From NCBI GenBank assembly GCA_021806235.1, contig JAJZXU010000035.1, positions 1 through 64,000 on the forward strand: 64,000 bases of DNA, written 5' to 3'. The stretch is from Thermoplasmata archaeon (GTDB lineage: Archaea > Thermoplasmatota > Thermoplasmata > Thermoplasmatales > Thermoplasmataceae). A model generated the notes under the pieces. It was not told the DNA's origin and ran no database searches. It was given only the letters and a program-made list of their open reading frames with translations. The position numbers and the translations under genes were made by a program. Of this stretch, positions 1 through 9,841 are shown piece after piece; position 1 is the stretch's first letter, and every line of letters begins with the position of its first letter.

Positions 1-78
1 CTTCTCCTCCTTGATTTTCCTGTTTATCTCAGATTCACTGGCCTTCCTCTCAACGATTAATGATGTATTCCTTCCCAT
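1..78 (-). CDS. N-terminal fragment of a gene running off the left edge
   Basis: The minus strand is open for 26 codons from an ATG at base 78 to base 1, beginning MGRNTSLIVERKASESEI. The charged, helical N-terminus recalls the first helix of helix-turn-helix proteins such as IS630-type transposases, but only 26 residues are visible, so the family is a guess. It is absent from the ORF track because it is cut by the window edge. Confidence 0.35.
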   Translation of the reverse strand, partial: MGRNTSLIVERKASESEINRKIKEEK

Positions 79-538
79 AAAAATGGTATGGTGTTAAAGG
101 ATAAATAATTATGTCAAAGACTATAAACTGTATTAATATTTGTTATTCATATCTTTAATATAGTTTATTATATGGTTTATATTACAGCATTGGTGAATTG
201 CTCTTCCTCTAGCAAGTTTTATGATCACCGGGTTAAAAATAAATGTGGCATAAATTCGGTTGCTGATCTGGCCTTTGAATAATGAGAAATAATTTTACTG
301 TTATGTAAAAACATTTTAATTTTGTATCTGTATAGCTTCATCGGACATTTACTCAGAACTCATGAAACAACCATTTACAGAATATTGTTACTGCACCCGA
401 TGTACAGTTAAATAACATTCTGATAAGTAAAGAAATTCAATACATCTTCTCTAACCATACCTAATACTGGTTTTCATGAATATCGCAACAAGGCTATACA
501 GGTACTAATTTTTTATTCCAAAAATTAAATAACAACAA
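79..538. other. gene-poor stretch, no supported gene
   Basis: About 460 bp without a convincing ORF on either strand. It holds AT-rich promoter-like DNA near 110-180 and, near 315-351, a sequence related to one at 20.27 kb (see the repeat entries). It may be the debris of an inserted element, but nothing here can be assigned. Confidence 0.5.
315..351 (+). repeat. degenerate dispersed repeat, copy 1
   Basis: The stretch beginning tttgtatctgtatagcttca is nearly identical to tttgtatctgtatggcttca near 20267, with further partial matches just downstream (a gg, then tattca or attta, then cag). About 20 bp are shared with one mismatch, which is above chance even in AT-rich DNA. The nature of the element is unknown. 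Confidence 0.35.
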
Positions 539-1465
539 TCAAAGATATTTAAGAATATCATCTCCCAGTTGCCTTACAATATCAAGCGATATGGTATTTT
601 TACCGGCGAGTTCATAGGAGTTCGAAAACAACATTCTTGTATAATCAAGGGCACGAAATGATGATAAAAATGCTGTCATTATTATATAATTCCCCTCCAC
701 GGTTCCAAATATGTTATCCCTGTAAATGCCTGTATTATTGGCTTTTTCTCTGAGTTTTTCGAGCATGATAGTTCTAAGTTTGACTGCATACATGTTATCA
801 GCTATTTCCTGTAGCCCATCAATTTTATCGCTGGAAAAAACTATAGTATTAAAATAATCCAGGTCTTTGTATGAATCTATTATCTCAACTATTGCATTGT
901 GCTTTTTTATAATATCTGTAATATTCTTATCCTCATATGCCTCAACAGGGATTTTATATTTTATTACTGATATGGGCGTTCTTTGATTTTTTTTCATTAA
1001 CAGGGTTAGAATATCTTCTGCTGGCCTGTATTCTATTTTATCAATAAATAACGGTTTCATTATTTTTAATGATAATACATCACTTACAGCCTTGTTGTAA
1101 TTATGGTGGAACCTGAACCGTATAATCAATTTGCCTCTTTCAATAGATGGCTCACCCAGAATAAGGCTTGGTATTTCACATAATTTGTCAAGAAGTTCCT
1201 TAACATTGTTATCAAATGCTTTTTCCGTTAGTATATAATGATTATTTCTTTCCTCTGATTCCATAGAATGCAAGACATTTTTAAGAACAGGGTCTATATT
1301 GCCTTTTTCAATAAACACTTTTAAGTATAATCCATCGTTTGTTTGCTTTAAAAATACGGGCATTACCATATTGTGAACTGACGAAACTCTGAAAATATAT
1401 GACCCGCCATTTATATATAGCCTGCATTTCATATCAAGTTTATTGCCTATCTGGTTTACCAACAT
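539..1465 (-). CDS. hypothetical protein, 308 aa
   Basis: I do not recognise the family. The protein is soluble by composition, with no signal peptide or membrane segment, and is rich in Ile, Leu and Lys with alternating beta and helical stretches. Its mid-region (roughly 130-200) has two similar-sized blocks that could be a repeated alpha/beta fold. The ATG at 1465 is preceded by TATA-like tracts (atatatttttatata on the coding strand) about 25-40 nt upstream, so it is probably its own transcription unit. It lies downstream of the glycosidase on the same strand, with a 247 bp gap. Some archaeal regulators have this size, but no helix-turn-helix is clear, so no function is offered. Confidence 0.7.
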   Translation of the reverse strand: MLVNQIGNKLDMKCRLYINGGSYIFRVSSVHNMVMPVFLKQTNDGLYLKVFIEKGNIDPVLKNVLHSMESEERNNHYILTEKAFDNNVKELLDKLCEIPSLILGEPSIERGKLIIRFRFHHNYNKAVSDVLSLKIMKPLFIDKIEYRPAEDILTLLMKKNQRTPISVIKYKIPVEAYEDKNITDIIKKHNAIVEIIDSYKDLDYFNTIVFSSDKIDGLQEIADNMYAVKLRTIMLEKLREKANNTGIYRDNIFGTVEGNYIIMTAFLSSFRALDYTRMLFSNSYELAGKNTISLDIVRQLGDDILKYL

Positions 1466-1712
1466 TAAATCTTCATATCATTAATATATAAAAATATATG
1501 TATATAAACTACCTCTCAATATTTCTATTGCCAGGTCTATAATGAAAGCTATTGTTGTTATTTACAATGCCATATTTTCCAAAAAATTAATAGATATTTT
1601 ATCACAGTTATTTATAGAAAATGATACTATTATTAATAAAATTCAGAAATGATATTTTTATAGAATGTTAATTTCAGGTCAAAATAATAAACTATTCTGT
1701 AATATGTATTAC

Positions 1713-3152
1713 CTATATTTTATGTTCCGCTATCCATTTAAGGTTATCAGGAACACCATGGTTATCTATTATCTCCTTATAAATTAAGGCGCTTGGCCTC
1801 ATAAACCTCTCCTTTGTTTTCATATTTACCTTAAACAAACCAAATTTTTTTGAAAAACCTGATGCCCATTCATAATTATCCGTTAATGACCAGTGATAGT
1901 ATCCCTCAACTTCGGCACCCTCATTTATTGCTTTTTCTATATTATAAAAATGTGATATGATATAACCAGATCTGTATCTATCCATATCATCTGCCATGCC
2001 ATTTTCTGTAATTGTTATGGGTATTTTATATCTATTATAATAATCCATTATTATATTATATATGCCATCAGGGTATATTTCCCAGCCAGTGTCGCTAACG
2101 GATCTGCTGTCCAGGGATTTTTTCATATCACCACAGTAATGGCCGTAGCCCTTCAGTATTTCCCAGCCTGAATTGTTTCTTTTTATAACGTCTCTACTAT
2201 AATAATTTAAGCCAAGCCAGTCAACCCTATTTTTCATATCATCCCTTATTTTTATTGATTTCCCATCATTTATTAATTCGTAGTACCATGATAAATCGCC
2301 ATTTATTATGGGGTCAAAAAATGAATACCTGTTGAAAAATTTTGCTTTGTTTAATATATCGGTATCATTATCTATGGATTGAATATCACCGTTCGCAAAT
2401 ATTACACCTACAGGTTTTTTAGAGTACAGTTTTATTGCATCATATGCCCTTGCATGTGCCTCTGCAAATTTCTTTTTTCTCATGGCTATGCCGTTATATG
2501 AGCTGTCAGCACTGCAACCCTGATAAACCATATTTGGTTCATTCATTGTTGACCAGCGGTCGGCTATATAATCAAATTTACTGGATATGTATGCACAGTA
2601 TTTCGCAAATTCTATAATTATATGGTTATTGAAACAGCCACCTATTGCCCTCTGCTTATCATTATCGGTAAAACCCGATGGATCATTTAGCCATTTTGGT
2701 ATTACCCAGTGATAAAGGTTCACTATCAAAAATTTATTTCTTGATTTAAAATCGTTGAATATATCCATATAATGTTTTATTGCATTCTTATCCGAAATTT
2801 CATCCATTTTTTTTATTGCTTCATCATCAATTCCTATGTATAATATATCATCGTTATCATATCTTACATTAACCTTTATATTTTCTGTTGATGCCGGGAA
2901 TATTCTGGACCATTCTATCCCCAATCTTGCAGAATTTATATTTAATTTATCTGCATTGTCATGATCCTGTTTATATAAATCCCAGTATGCCACACCATTT
3001 TGCGGCAGATCACCTGAAACATAATGTTTTTCAATATTCCTTTTATCATTTGACCATATAAACCAGTCAGAGTTACAATCTGTACCTGATAAACCCATTT
3101 CTGATTGAAAACCGCATTCAGAAAAACCAAATTTAAAATTGTCTGAAATCAT
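1713..3152 (-). CDS. bgaS: GH1 family beta-glycosidase (beta-galactosidase/beta-glucosidase type)
   Basis: A retaining glycoside hydrolase of family 1 that would cleave beta-linked glucosides or galactosides in the cytoplasm. At 479 residues it matches the length of the Sulfolobus LacS type. The acid/base motif TMNEPN places Glu205, and the nucleophile motif ITENGM places Glu383; in LacS the pair is E206 and E387. The N-terminal FGFSECGFQSEMG and the SARLGIEWSRIFP segment are typical of the family. There is no signal peptide. It is the last gene of the sugar ABC operon, 56 bp after trmB, and has its own operator-like repeat and TATA-like box, so it may also be transcribed separately. Substrate cannot be decided from sequence. 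Confidence 0.93.
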   Translation of the reverse strand: MISDNFKFGFSECGFQSEMGLSGTDCNSDWFIWSNDKRNIEKHYVSGDLPQNGVAYWDLYKQDHDNADKLNINSARLGIEWSRIFPASTENIKVNVRYDNDDILYIGIDDEAIKKMDEISDKNAIKHYMDIFNDFKSRNKFLIVNLYHWVIPKWLNDPSGFTDNDKQRAIGGCFNNHIIIEFAKYCAYISSKFDYIADRWSTMNEPNMVYQGCSADSSYNGIAMRKKKFAEAHARAYDAIKLYSKKPVGVIFANGDIQSIDNDTDILNKAKFFNRYSFFDPIINGDLSWYYELINDGKSIKIRDDMKNRVDWLGLNYYSRDVIKRNNSGWEILKGYGHYCGDMKKSLDSRSVSDTGWEIYPDGIYNIIMDYYNRYKIPITITENGMADDMDRYRSGYIISHFYNIEKAINEGAEVEGYYHWSLTDNYEWASGFSKKFGLFKVNMKTKERFMRPSALIYKEIIDNHGVPDNLKWIAEHKI

Positions 3153-3170
3153 AATATTTTATTAATTTTT

Positions 3171-3180
3171 GTTATTAAAG
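3171..3180 (-). promoter_or_regulatory. TATA-like box for the GH1 gene
   Basis: On the coding strand ctttaataac is centred about 23-25 nt before the ATG at 3152, the distance expected for a leaderless archaeal transcript. The operator-like repeat lies 11 nt further upstream. Confidence 0.4.
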
Positions 3181-3191
3181 CATTTGCAAAT

Positions 3192-3208
3192 TACTTTTAT
3201 TAATAGTA
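3192..3208. promoter_or_regulatory. candidate TrmB operator 2 (TACT-N9-AGTA)
   Basis: The plus strand reads ttacttttattaatagtat around this site: TACT and AGTA are inverted half sites separated by 9 bases. The same spacing and much of the same core occur before the binding-protein gene at 9842-9860. It sits immediately after the trmB stop codon and upstream of the likely TATA box of the glycosidase. The Halobacterium TrmB motif is described as TACT-N7/8-GAGTA, which this resembles. Confidence 0.5.
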
Positions 3209-4225
3209 TTAATTTAATAATCTCGATACTGTAATATCTACGAGCTTTATATCCTCCCTGAGGGCGGATTTGCCACCAACAGAGTATGTGTTTTTACCAT
3301 CTGTTACAAAAAATGTTTGCCTTACACCGTTTATTCTATCCGTTTTAATTAGTTCACATTTTATTGAAATGCTTTTATTATTCATTATACCATTTAACTC
3401 TCCCCTAAGCCTTATGTTTTTAGCCAGATAATAATCTATGATATCACATATTAACCATATATTATTTAATTTATAGTGAATGACATTTTCTGGATAGATT
3501 ACATACTCTGATGGAAGCCATATGTCATAAAAAAAGTAATAACTTAAAACATGCAATAACTGGTCTTCCTCAAGATATATCGAATAATCCATATTCTCTA
3601 TTCCACTTTTTAAATTTGATAGAACGGAGCTACGATCTACAAGAACCATTTCTAATGGTTTCTCACAGCGTTTTTTTAATATTACTCCAGAAGGTACGGT
3701 TTTCAGTTCATTATCATTTGTATCTTTAAAGAGAACAAGCGCAACTGTAATACCCTTTTTTAATGCCTGATTTATAAATTTTTTTACGTTAATGTATGAT
3801 TCATGTGATAATGCCATTATAATCTCATTCCTTGCAGAGTAAATCATTGATATTATCCTATCATTTACATTTTTATTTCCCTTAACAAACCATATATACG
3901 GTTCCTTTAAATCTTCGGTTTCCCTGTATTTTTCAACATAACTTTCAAGTTCATTTACATAATTGTCAAGCCATAGAACCTCATGCCGCAATACCTGTGA
4001 GACGGGAACGGCACGGTATAAATGTTTTTTGCCTGTTACTGTGTCAACAAAGCCCCTTTTCTCCAGAGATGAGAACAGGTCATATATTCTTGGCTGGGGT
4101 ATACCCGCTATTTTAACAGTTCCTGTGGGTGTATTTGGACCCTTCAGTAATAATGTTTTATAAATTTTTATTTCATAGTTTGATAAACCGAATTTTGTTA
4201 ATTCAGAAAATAAATCGTCATCCAT
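3209..4225 (-). CDS. trmB: TrmB-family sugar-sensing transcription regulator
   Basis: A TrmB-type regulator, 338 aa. The N-terminal winged helix (about 8-75) carries LSNYEIKIYKTLLL, GIPQPRIYDLFSSLEKRGF and the wing KKHLYRAVP. A linker helix (80-115) follows, then the phospholipase-D-like and sugar-binding TrmB C-terminal domain ending with a TDGKNTYSVGG segment. TrmB proteins bind sugars and repress or activate transport operons. It is encoded between the ATPase genes (33 bp gap) and the GH1 gene, so it very likely controls this operon. A paralogue of the same architecture is at 55518. There is no membrane segment. Confidence 0.93.
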   Translation of the reverse strand: MDDDLFSELTKFGLSNYEIKIYKTLLLKGPNTPTGTVKIAGIPQPRIYDLFSSLEKRGFVDTVTGKKHLYRAVPVSQVLRHEVLWLDNYVNELESYVEKYRETEDLKEPYIWFVKGNKNVNDRIISMIYSARNEIIMALSHESYINVKKFINQALKKGITVALVLFKDTNDNELKTVPSGVILKKRCEKPLEMVLVDRSSVLSNLKSGIENMDYSIYLEEDQLLHVLSYYFFYDIWLPSEYVIYPENVIHYKLNNIWLICDIIDYYLAKNIRLRGELNGIMNNKSISIKCELIKTDRINGVRQTFFVTDGKNTYSVGGKSALREDIKLVDITVSRLLN

Positions 4226-4258
4226 TCATATCCTATATCACTTTTTATATATAATATT

Positions 4259-5242
4259 TTATACTACATTTTTTCTCCATTCGGGATATCTGGAACAGCG
4301 ATATGAATGGTTTTCACCTTTCATTGCTTTAAGGTCCGGATGATTAACTGAGCATTGTTTTTCAGAGTATATGCACCTATCATAAAAATAGCAACCATTA
4401 TCCGTGCTTGAAAAATTCATGGGGGATCCTTTTATTAACAGATTATTATCTATTTTTATTCCAATTCTGGGTATACTCTTTTCCAGCAAATATGTATAGG
4501 GATTTGCAGGACTGTTTAACAAATTATCATATGAACCGGACTCAACTATTTCACCACCATACATCATTATCATTTCATCGGATATCTCAAATAATATAGA
4601 TAGGTCATGGGAGATAAATATCATTGTTGTTCCCAGACTCCTTTGAATTTTTTTAATATCAACAAGGATGTTGTGCTCAACCAGAACGTCAAGGCCTGTT
4701 GTTGGCTCATCAAGTATCACAAGTTCGGGGGATAGGATTAATGCCATTGCTATTACGACTCTCTGGCGCATACCACCTGATAATTCATGCGGGTAATTAT
4801 TAAGAATATTGTTATTAAGCCTTACGAGTTTTAATATTTCATCTATTTTTTTATCCTGTTCATTTTCATTGTTTATATTATGCGCCATCATAATATCATA
4901 AAATTGAAATCTTATTTTTTTAACAGGGTTTAATGCGTTCATTGCCGCCTGTGGTATAAATGAGTATTTTACTCCCCTGAGTTTTCTCAGATCGTTTGGC
5001 TTTGTACTTAATATGTCTATCCCATTAAGTATTATACTGCCTCCAGTAATCTTGCCAGGATATTTCAATGAATTGTATAATGATGACGCCAGTGTACTTT
5101 TGCCGGAACCTGATTCTCCGGCTATGCCAAGTATAATATTTCTCTTTACACTGAAATCTATATTTTTTAAAACCTTTGTAAAACCGGTTTCCACGTAATA
5201 ACCTGCATTTAAATTTTTAACTTCAAGAATGTAATTATACAT
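4259..5242 (-). CDS. ABC transporter ATP-binding protein, OppD/DppD type
   Basis: ATPase of the peptide/nickel-class importer that in archaea often carries oligosaccharides. Walker A GESGSGKST (near 43), Q-loop IPQAAMNALNP, signature LSGGMRQR and Walker B LVILDEPT are intact. The C-terminal oligopeptide-transporter extension has the Cys-rich pattern GCYFYDRCIYSEKQC, which in some members binds a Fe-S cluster. Its start lies 1 base after the partner ATPase gene ends, showing an operon. It pairs with the next ATPase to energise the two permeases. Confidence 0.93.
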   Translation of the reverse strand: MYNYILEVKNLNAGYYVETGFTKVLKNIDFSVKRNIILGIAGESGSGKSTLASSLYNSLKYPGKITGGSIILNGIDILSTKPNDLRKLRGVKYSFIPQAAMNALNPVKKIRFQFYDIMMAHNINNENEQDKKIDEILKLVRLNNNILNNYPHELSGGMRQRVVIAMALILSPELVILDEPTTGLDVLVEHNILVDIKKIQRSLGTTMIFISHDLSILFEISDEMIMMYGGEIVESGSYDNLLNSPANPYTYLLEKSIPRIGIKIDNNLLIKGSPMNFSSTDNGCYFYDRCIYSEKQCSVNHPDLKAMKGENHSYRCSRYPEWRKNVV

Positions 5243-5243
5243 T

Positions 5244-6032
5244 TTATATCCTCTTATATGGATTTGGCGCAGCCTCGATTAATTCCCGCGTGTATAAATT
5301 TGTAGGGTTTTTGATTATAGTGTTTGTATTACCCTCTTCAACTATTTTTCCATCGTGCATAACATATATTCTATCGGTAATCATGCTTACAGTATTCAGG
5401 TCATGCGTAATATATATTATACTTAAATCTAATATATCCCTTATGTTTTTTAATAAATTTAATATTCCAATTCTTACAGAAACGTCGAGCATTGAAACAG
5501 GTTCATCTGCAATCAGTATGCTGGGCTCAACGGCTAAAGCCCTTGCGAGATAAACCCTCTGTCTCTGGCCACCGGATAATTGGTGTGGAAATTTATTTCT
5601 ATAATATTCGGGAGGATTCAATGTTACCATATCCAGTAATTCATTTACCCTTTCGTTTATATCACCCTTATATTTTATTAGTATTAGTGGCCTTTTTACG
5701 TGCCATTCAACCGTGTGATTTGGGTCCAGAGATGCATATGGGTCCTGAAATACCATCTGTATATTTTTCCTGTATTTTTTGATTTTTCTTGATTTGTATT
5801 TTGTGATATTTTCATCCCCGAAATATATATTTCCCGTTGTTGGCTTATACAGAAAAACAAGGGTTTTTGCCAGGGTACTTTTGCCACTCCCACTTGCACC
5901 CACAACTCCTATTAATTCCTTTTCATTTAATTCTATATTAACATTATCAAGGGCAACAACGTTTTCACTCTTTATAATGCCCTTTCTTGAGATAAATACT
6001 TTTGATAAATTTTCAGTTCTCAGTATGCTCAT
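5244..6032 (-). CDS. ABC transporter ATP-binding protein, OppF/DppF type
   Basis: The second ATPase of the importer, 262 aa, shorter than the usual 320 or so because the C-terminal Cys-rich extension ends soon after APNPYKRI. Walker A GASGSGKST, Q-loop MVFQDPYASLDP, signature LSGGQRQR and Walker B ILIADEPV are all present, so it should be active. It overlaps the upstream permease gene by 20 bp, consistent with translational coupling. Confidence 0.92.
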   Translation of the reverse strand: MSILRTENLSKVFISRKGIIKSENVVALDNVNIELNEKELIGVVGASGSGKSTLAKTLVFLYKPTTGNIYFGDENITKYKSRKIKKYRKNIQMVFQDPYASLDPNHTVEWHVKRPLILIKYKGDINERVNELLDMVTLNPPEYYRNKFPHQLSGGQRQRVYLARALAVEPSILIADEPVSMLDVSVRIGILNLLKNIRDILDLSIIYITHDLNTVSMITDRIYVMHDGKIVEEGNTNTIIKNPTNLYTRELIEAAPNPYKRI

Positions 6033-6972
6033 TTAAATCACCTTTTTTATTTTTTTTACTGTTAAACCTTCTCAATGATGGATTTCCTATTTCATCCATA
6101 CCGAAATTCAACAGTATAAATGAAAACATCAGTATTGAAATCATGAAACTGGGAGGTAAAATCCACCACCATAATCCCGTTAAATATGCCTCATTGTTTA
6201 TTGCCCAGTATAGCATTGTCCCCCAGTTTACCTGTAAAAGATTCCCAACACCTAAATATTCTACAAATGTTAACCCCATTGTACCGTACATGGCTGTAAA
6301 AAAGAAATTTGATATTATAACAGGAAATATGGCTCTTATAATCTGCCTGAATATTATACTTAACCTGGATTCCCCGATTAGCATCGACGATAATATAAAA
6401 TCCCTCTTGGCAATTGATAGCGTTATTGACCTGAATGTTCTGGCACCGAAAGCCCAACCTGTTATTACGAGTATCAATATAGTTGGTAAATAGCCCAGGG
6501 ATTGATGAATCCCGAGAAAGTATGAACCGAATAACATTATTAATAATACACCCGGTATTATTAAAAATATATTTATTATTCCCGTAACAATATTATTTAC
6601 CCTTTCTGATGCAAAACCTGCACTTATGCCCACAAAAATCGATATAAACGTTCCAATAATACCAACGGAAAATCCAACAAGCAATGTTGGTGCTGCGCCA
6701 TAGAATAGCTGCGAAAAAACATCCTGCCCATACACAGTTGTTCCAAGTAGGTGACTGTATGAAGGTGGCATGGATCTTACAAATTCATATCTATTTGGAT
6801 TATATGGTGCAAGAAATTGACCTAAAACACCGAAAACCATCATACCAGTAAGTATTATAAAACCTACCTTTGCCTTATTGTTTGTCAGTAGTATTTTCAA
6901 TGGCTTTATTATTTTATTAAATTTAAATGAAATTCCATTTACAGTACTGTTTTTAAATAAACTACGGTTCAT
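6013..6972 (-). CDS. ABC transporter permease, OppC/DppC type
   Basis: Inner-membrane permease, 319 aa. A cytoplasmic N-terminus is followed by a first membrane helix (about 34-56, VGFIILTGMMVFGVLGQF), a long external loop containing HLLGTTVYGQDVFSQLFYG, which is typical of OppC proteins, then the binding-protein-dependent transport domain with five more helices. The start codon overlaps the stop of the upstream permease (TAATG arrangement). The C-terminus overlaps the ATPase start. Confidence 0.92.
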   Translation of the reverse strand: MNRSLFKNSTVNGISFKFNKIIKPLKILLTNNKAKVGFIILTGMMVFGVLGQFLAPYNPNRYEFVRSMPPSYSHLLGTTVYGQDVFSQLFYGAAPTLLVGFSVGIIGTFISIFVGISAGFASERVNNIVTGIINIFLIIPGVLLIMLFGSYFLGIHQSLGYLPTILILVITGWAFGARTFRSITLSIAKRDFILSSMLIGESRLSIIFRQIIRAIFPVIISNFFFTAMYGTMGLTFVEYLGVGNLLQVNWGTMLYWAINNEAYLTGLWWWILPPSFMISILMFSFILLNFGMDEIGNPSLRRFNSKKNKKGDLNEHTEN

Positions 6973-7973
6973 TATTCTCCCTCCTGTTTTATTCTTGGGT
7001 CAAAAAACCCATATAATATATCCACTATTAAATTACCTACCAGTACAGATATAATTACCATTAAAAATATACCCTGGAGTAATGGATAGTCAAGGGAGCC
7101 GATTGCAGTAATCATATATAGACCTACGCCGGGATATGAAAAAATTGACTCTTCTATTATGACCCCACTTACAGACAGACCTATGGACATAGAAAAACCA
7201 GTTAGATTTGGCAGTATTGCATTTCTATACGCTATCCTGTTTATCTGTTCTTTTCTGAGGCCAAGATTCTGGGAAAAGGTTATAAAATCACTGTTTACAT
7301 TTGGTATAATATTATTTCTCATACCTAAAACCCAGCCCCCTATAGATGTTAATATTATAGTTAATATCGGTAAAAATGAATAATATGCTGCGCTTATTAT
7401 AAAAGGTAAATTAAATCCTATGTTTACATTTGAACTGTATGCACCTCCTAAGGGGAATATACCAGAATTTACGGAAAATATATCAAGCATGATAAATGCA
7501 AGTACAAATGCCGGAAATGATGCCATGAACATTGAAAATAAATCCACGAATAAATCCTTAAACGTATTTCTGTTTATACCGGCATATCTTCCCAATCTAT
7601 TGCCTATAAAGAATGATATTGCTATTGAAGATATTACAAGGTATAATGTCCATGGTAACGCCCCTGCCAATATCGAACTAACGGGTTCAGGGAAAAATGC
7701 TATAGAAACCCCAAGGTTCCCGTGCAACAGGTCATTTAAATACTGGAAATACTGAAGATACATTGGTGCATTTGATATACCGTATTCTGATTCCAGCTGA
7801 TGTACGTATATTGGGTTTATAGATCCACCGCCTTCCTTTATTATTGCTAAATATACTATTTCTGCAGGATTCCCGGGGAGTAATCTTGGTAATAAAAAAT
7901 TTAAAGTTATTGCTCCGTATAGAACTACAAGAAACGCAATGCTTTTTTTAAAAATATATTTATATGGTATCAT
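6972..7973 (-). CDS. ABC transporter permease, OppB/DppB type
   Basis: Inner-membrane permease, 333 aa, with an N-terminal helix (9-30), the OppB hallmark LLPGNPAE at about 32, and the transport domain with EESIFSYPGVGLYMI (the EAA-like loop) near 275. It lies 10 bp after the binding-protein gene. Together with the OppC-type partner it forms the pore of the importer. Confidence 0.92.
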   Translation of the reverse strand: MIPYKYIFKKSIAFLVVLYGAITLNFLLPRLLPGNPAEIVYLAIIKEGGGSINPIYVHQLESEYGISNAPMYLQYFQYLNDLLHGNLGVSIAFFPEPVSSILAGALPWTLYLVISSIAISFFIGNRLGRYAGINRNTFKDLFVDLFSMFMASFPAFVLAFIMLDIFSVNSGIFPLGGAYSSNVNIGFNLPFIISAAYYSFLPILTIILTSIGGWVLGMRNNIIPNVNSDFITFSQNLGLRKEQINRIAYRNAILPNLTGFSMSIGLSVSGVIIEESIFSYPGVGLYMITAIGSLDYPLLQGIFLMVIISVLVGNLIVDILYGFFDPRIKQEGE

Positions 7974-7983
7974 TTATTTCACT

Positions 7984-9786
7984 TTAATTATCTTTTGTTC
8001 TCCTCCTTTTAATGTACATTGACGATATACCTGCTATTGCGGCTACTGCTATTAATCCTCCTACAATGTAATAACCACTATAATTAACCGGTGGTGCTTT
8101 ATTGCTTTTAGCGTATAGGTGCAGTATTACAACCTCCATTGGTCCAGGATACCATGGCATTGGTATCCAGTAAGGATTGTTATGATTTGGGAATCCACCT
8201 ATTGAGCTATTTACATATTCATAAAAGTCAGCAGAGTACACTAGAGGTATCATTGGCATCTGATTTAGCATTATGCCTGCCATGTTATTTATCAAAGTTT
8301 TCTGTTTTGTGGCATTGCTTGTTTTTGTGAAATTATTATATGAGCTCATAAAATTGGTATTTGTATAGTTCCATCTTTCCTCATTTACACCTGTCGTTTT
8401 ACCTACAGGTGTTACAGACCCTATAAGACCGGTGTAATCGTACCATGGATTTGGCCCTATTCCAGTCACTGTATCCTGTGCCATCTGGAAGTTGCCTGTT
8501 GCTATGTCCGATGAAAGAGTGCTTTGCGTTGGTGTTTCTGTAGTAACTTTAATGCCTATATGTGCTAATTCTGATGCAATAATTGATATATCAGCATCCC
8601 AATCAGTATATCCAGCAACAGACATTAATGTTATTGCCGGTAACTTTGTTCCATTTGGTTCGTATAATCTCCCATTTGTCATTTTAAACCCATGACTCGT
8701 AAGTAATTTTAATGCCTTTGATGTGTTGTAATCTGCAAGTTCCTTTGCCAGATTTGCATTAGTAGAATTTAACCAGAATAATTGCTGTTGCAGTATATTT
8801 GCTGCGTTTGCAGGTTTTTCATATCCATATTCTCCTACATTGCATATTTTTGTTCTGTTTATTGATAAACTTATTGCCTGCCTGAAATAGCTCAGGTTAA
8901 ATGGGTATAGGGCATCGTTTGTTATTAACGTAACAGGTTGCCCTGTTGGGAACCAATAATGATTGTATTTTGGATTATTTTGTACAAATAACTGTGTTAC
9001 ATTTGGTGCAAATGCAGATGTCCATTGTATTTTACCTTCCGCGAGTGCCAGAGTCAATGCACTGCTGCTTGTGTAATCTATATAAACAACGTTTTTTATG
9101 TGTGGTTCATTTGGTTTCCAGTAATGCGGATTTGCAGTTAATACTATTTTCTGACCACTGAAACTACTTAATGTATATGGACCGGTACCTACAGGCGTTT
9201 TAATAACCTTGCTTGCCGGGCTTGATACGCCTTTCCATAACGGTTCTGGAAGCATAAAATTAGAACCTAAATAGAATAAACACTGTACATCAGGTTTGGA
9301 AAAGTTAAAATTAACTGTATACTTATTTACTGCTGATATGTGGTTTATATTGCTCCACTGACCACTCAGGTTTTTCTGCGTGTTAAATGTAAATACAACG
9401 TCTGATGAATTAAATGGCATACCATTGCTGAATTGCACATTATGTCTTAAATTTAACGTTAACAATGTATTATTGTGTGACCATGTGTAATTAGTTGCTA
9501 ACCATGGTATAGTTGTGCCATTGTATGTATTTATCTGGAAAAGTGGCTCATAAAATAATGACATTATACCGGCAGGTGGGCTCCATATATTGAACGGATT
9601 AAAATTATCTGTAAATGCAGGTGATGGCCCCGGTGATAAATATAGTGTTCCATTAGGAGCAGTGCCTGTGCTGTCGGGTTTAATCGAACTGTTACTGCTA
9701 CTAGAGTAAAAAACATTAAAATTCGTGGCTATCATTATAAAAATAGTTAATATTACTATTGCAATTAACAACTTTTTATTTTTCAT
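7984..9786 (-). CDS. extracellular solute-binding protein of the sugar/oligopeptide ABC importer
   Basis: Family 5 solute-binding protein, 600 aa. An N-terminal hydrophobic segment (5-22) acts as signal or anchor and is followed by a Ser/Asn/Thr-rich linker. The SBP_bac_5 fold follows, with LTLNLRHNVQFSNGMPFNSSDV typical of the family. A C-terminal membrane helix (about 567-590) ending in KRRRTKDN should anchor it on the outer face. Many NxT/S sites suggest N-glycosylation. It heads the operon. Because TrmB and a GH1 glycosidase share the operon, the ligand is probably a beta-linked oligosaccharide rather than a peptide; this is inference. Confidence 0.92.
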   Translation of the reverse strand: MKNKKLLIAIVILTIFIMIATNFNVFYSSSSNSSIKPDSTGTAPNGTLYLSPGPSPAFTDNFNPFNIWSPPAGIMSLFYEPLFQINTYNGTTIPWLATNYTWSHNNTLLTLNLRHNVQFSNGMPFNSSDVVFTFNTQKNLSGQWSNINHISAVNKYTVNFNFSKPDVQCLFYLGSNFMLPEPLWKGVSSPASKVIKTPVGTGPYTLSSFSGQKIVLTANPHYWKPNEPHIKNVVYIDYTSSSALTLALAEGKIQWTSAFAPNVTQLFVQNNPKYNHYWFPTGQPVTLITNDALYPFNLSYFRQAISLSINRTKICNVGEYGYEKPANAANILQQQLFWLNSTNANLAKELADYNTSKALKLLTSHGFKMTNGRLYEPNGTKLPAITLMSVAGYTDWDADISIIASELAHIGIKVTTETPTQSTLSSDIATGNFQMAQDTVTGIGPNPWYDYTGLIGSVTPVGKTTGVNEERWNYTNTNFMSSYNNFTKTSNATKQKTLINNMAGIMLNQMPMIPLVYSADFYEYVNSSIGGFPNHNNPYWIPMPWYPGPMEVVILHLYAKSNKAPPVNYSGYYIVGGLIAVAAIAGISSMYIKRRRTKDN

Positions 9787-9793
9787 ATTATGT

Positions 9794-9799
9794 ACCTCA
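9794..9799 (-). promoter_or_regulatory. ribosome binding site of the binding-protein gene
   Basis: TGAGGT on the coding strand, 7 nt before the ATG at 9786. Most genes in this window show no such site, so this transcript probably has a short leader. Confidence 0.5.
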
Positions 9800-9823
9800 T
9801 TATTTTAAATATAACTAACCATG

Positions 9824-9832
9824 TATTTATAT
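9824..9832 (-). promoter_or_regulatory. TATA box of the sugar ABC operon
   Basis: ATATAAATA on the coding strand, about 40 nt before the ATG; transcription would start near 9800-9805, leaving a short leader that contains the TGAGGT site. The operator-like repeat begins 10 bp upstream of it. Confidence 0.45.
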
Positions 9833-9841
9833 GTTTATTTC

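Noticed and set aside
6002-6493. 163-aa plus-strand ORF antisense to the OppC permease
   Set aside because: Shadow of a well-supported membrane protein gene; hydrophobic residues merely reflect the complementary codons.
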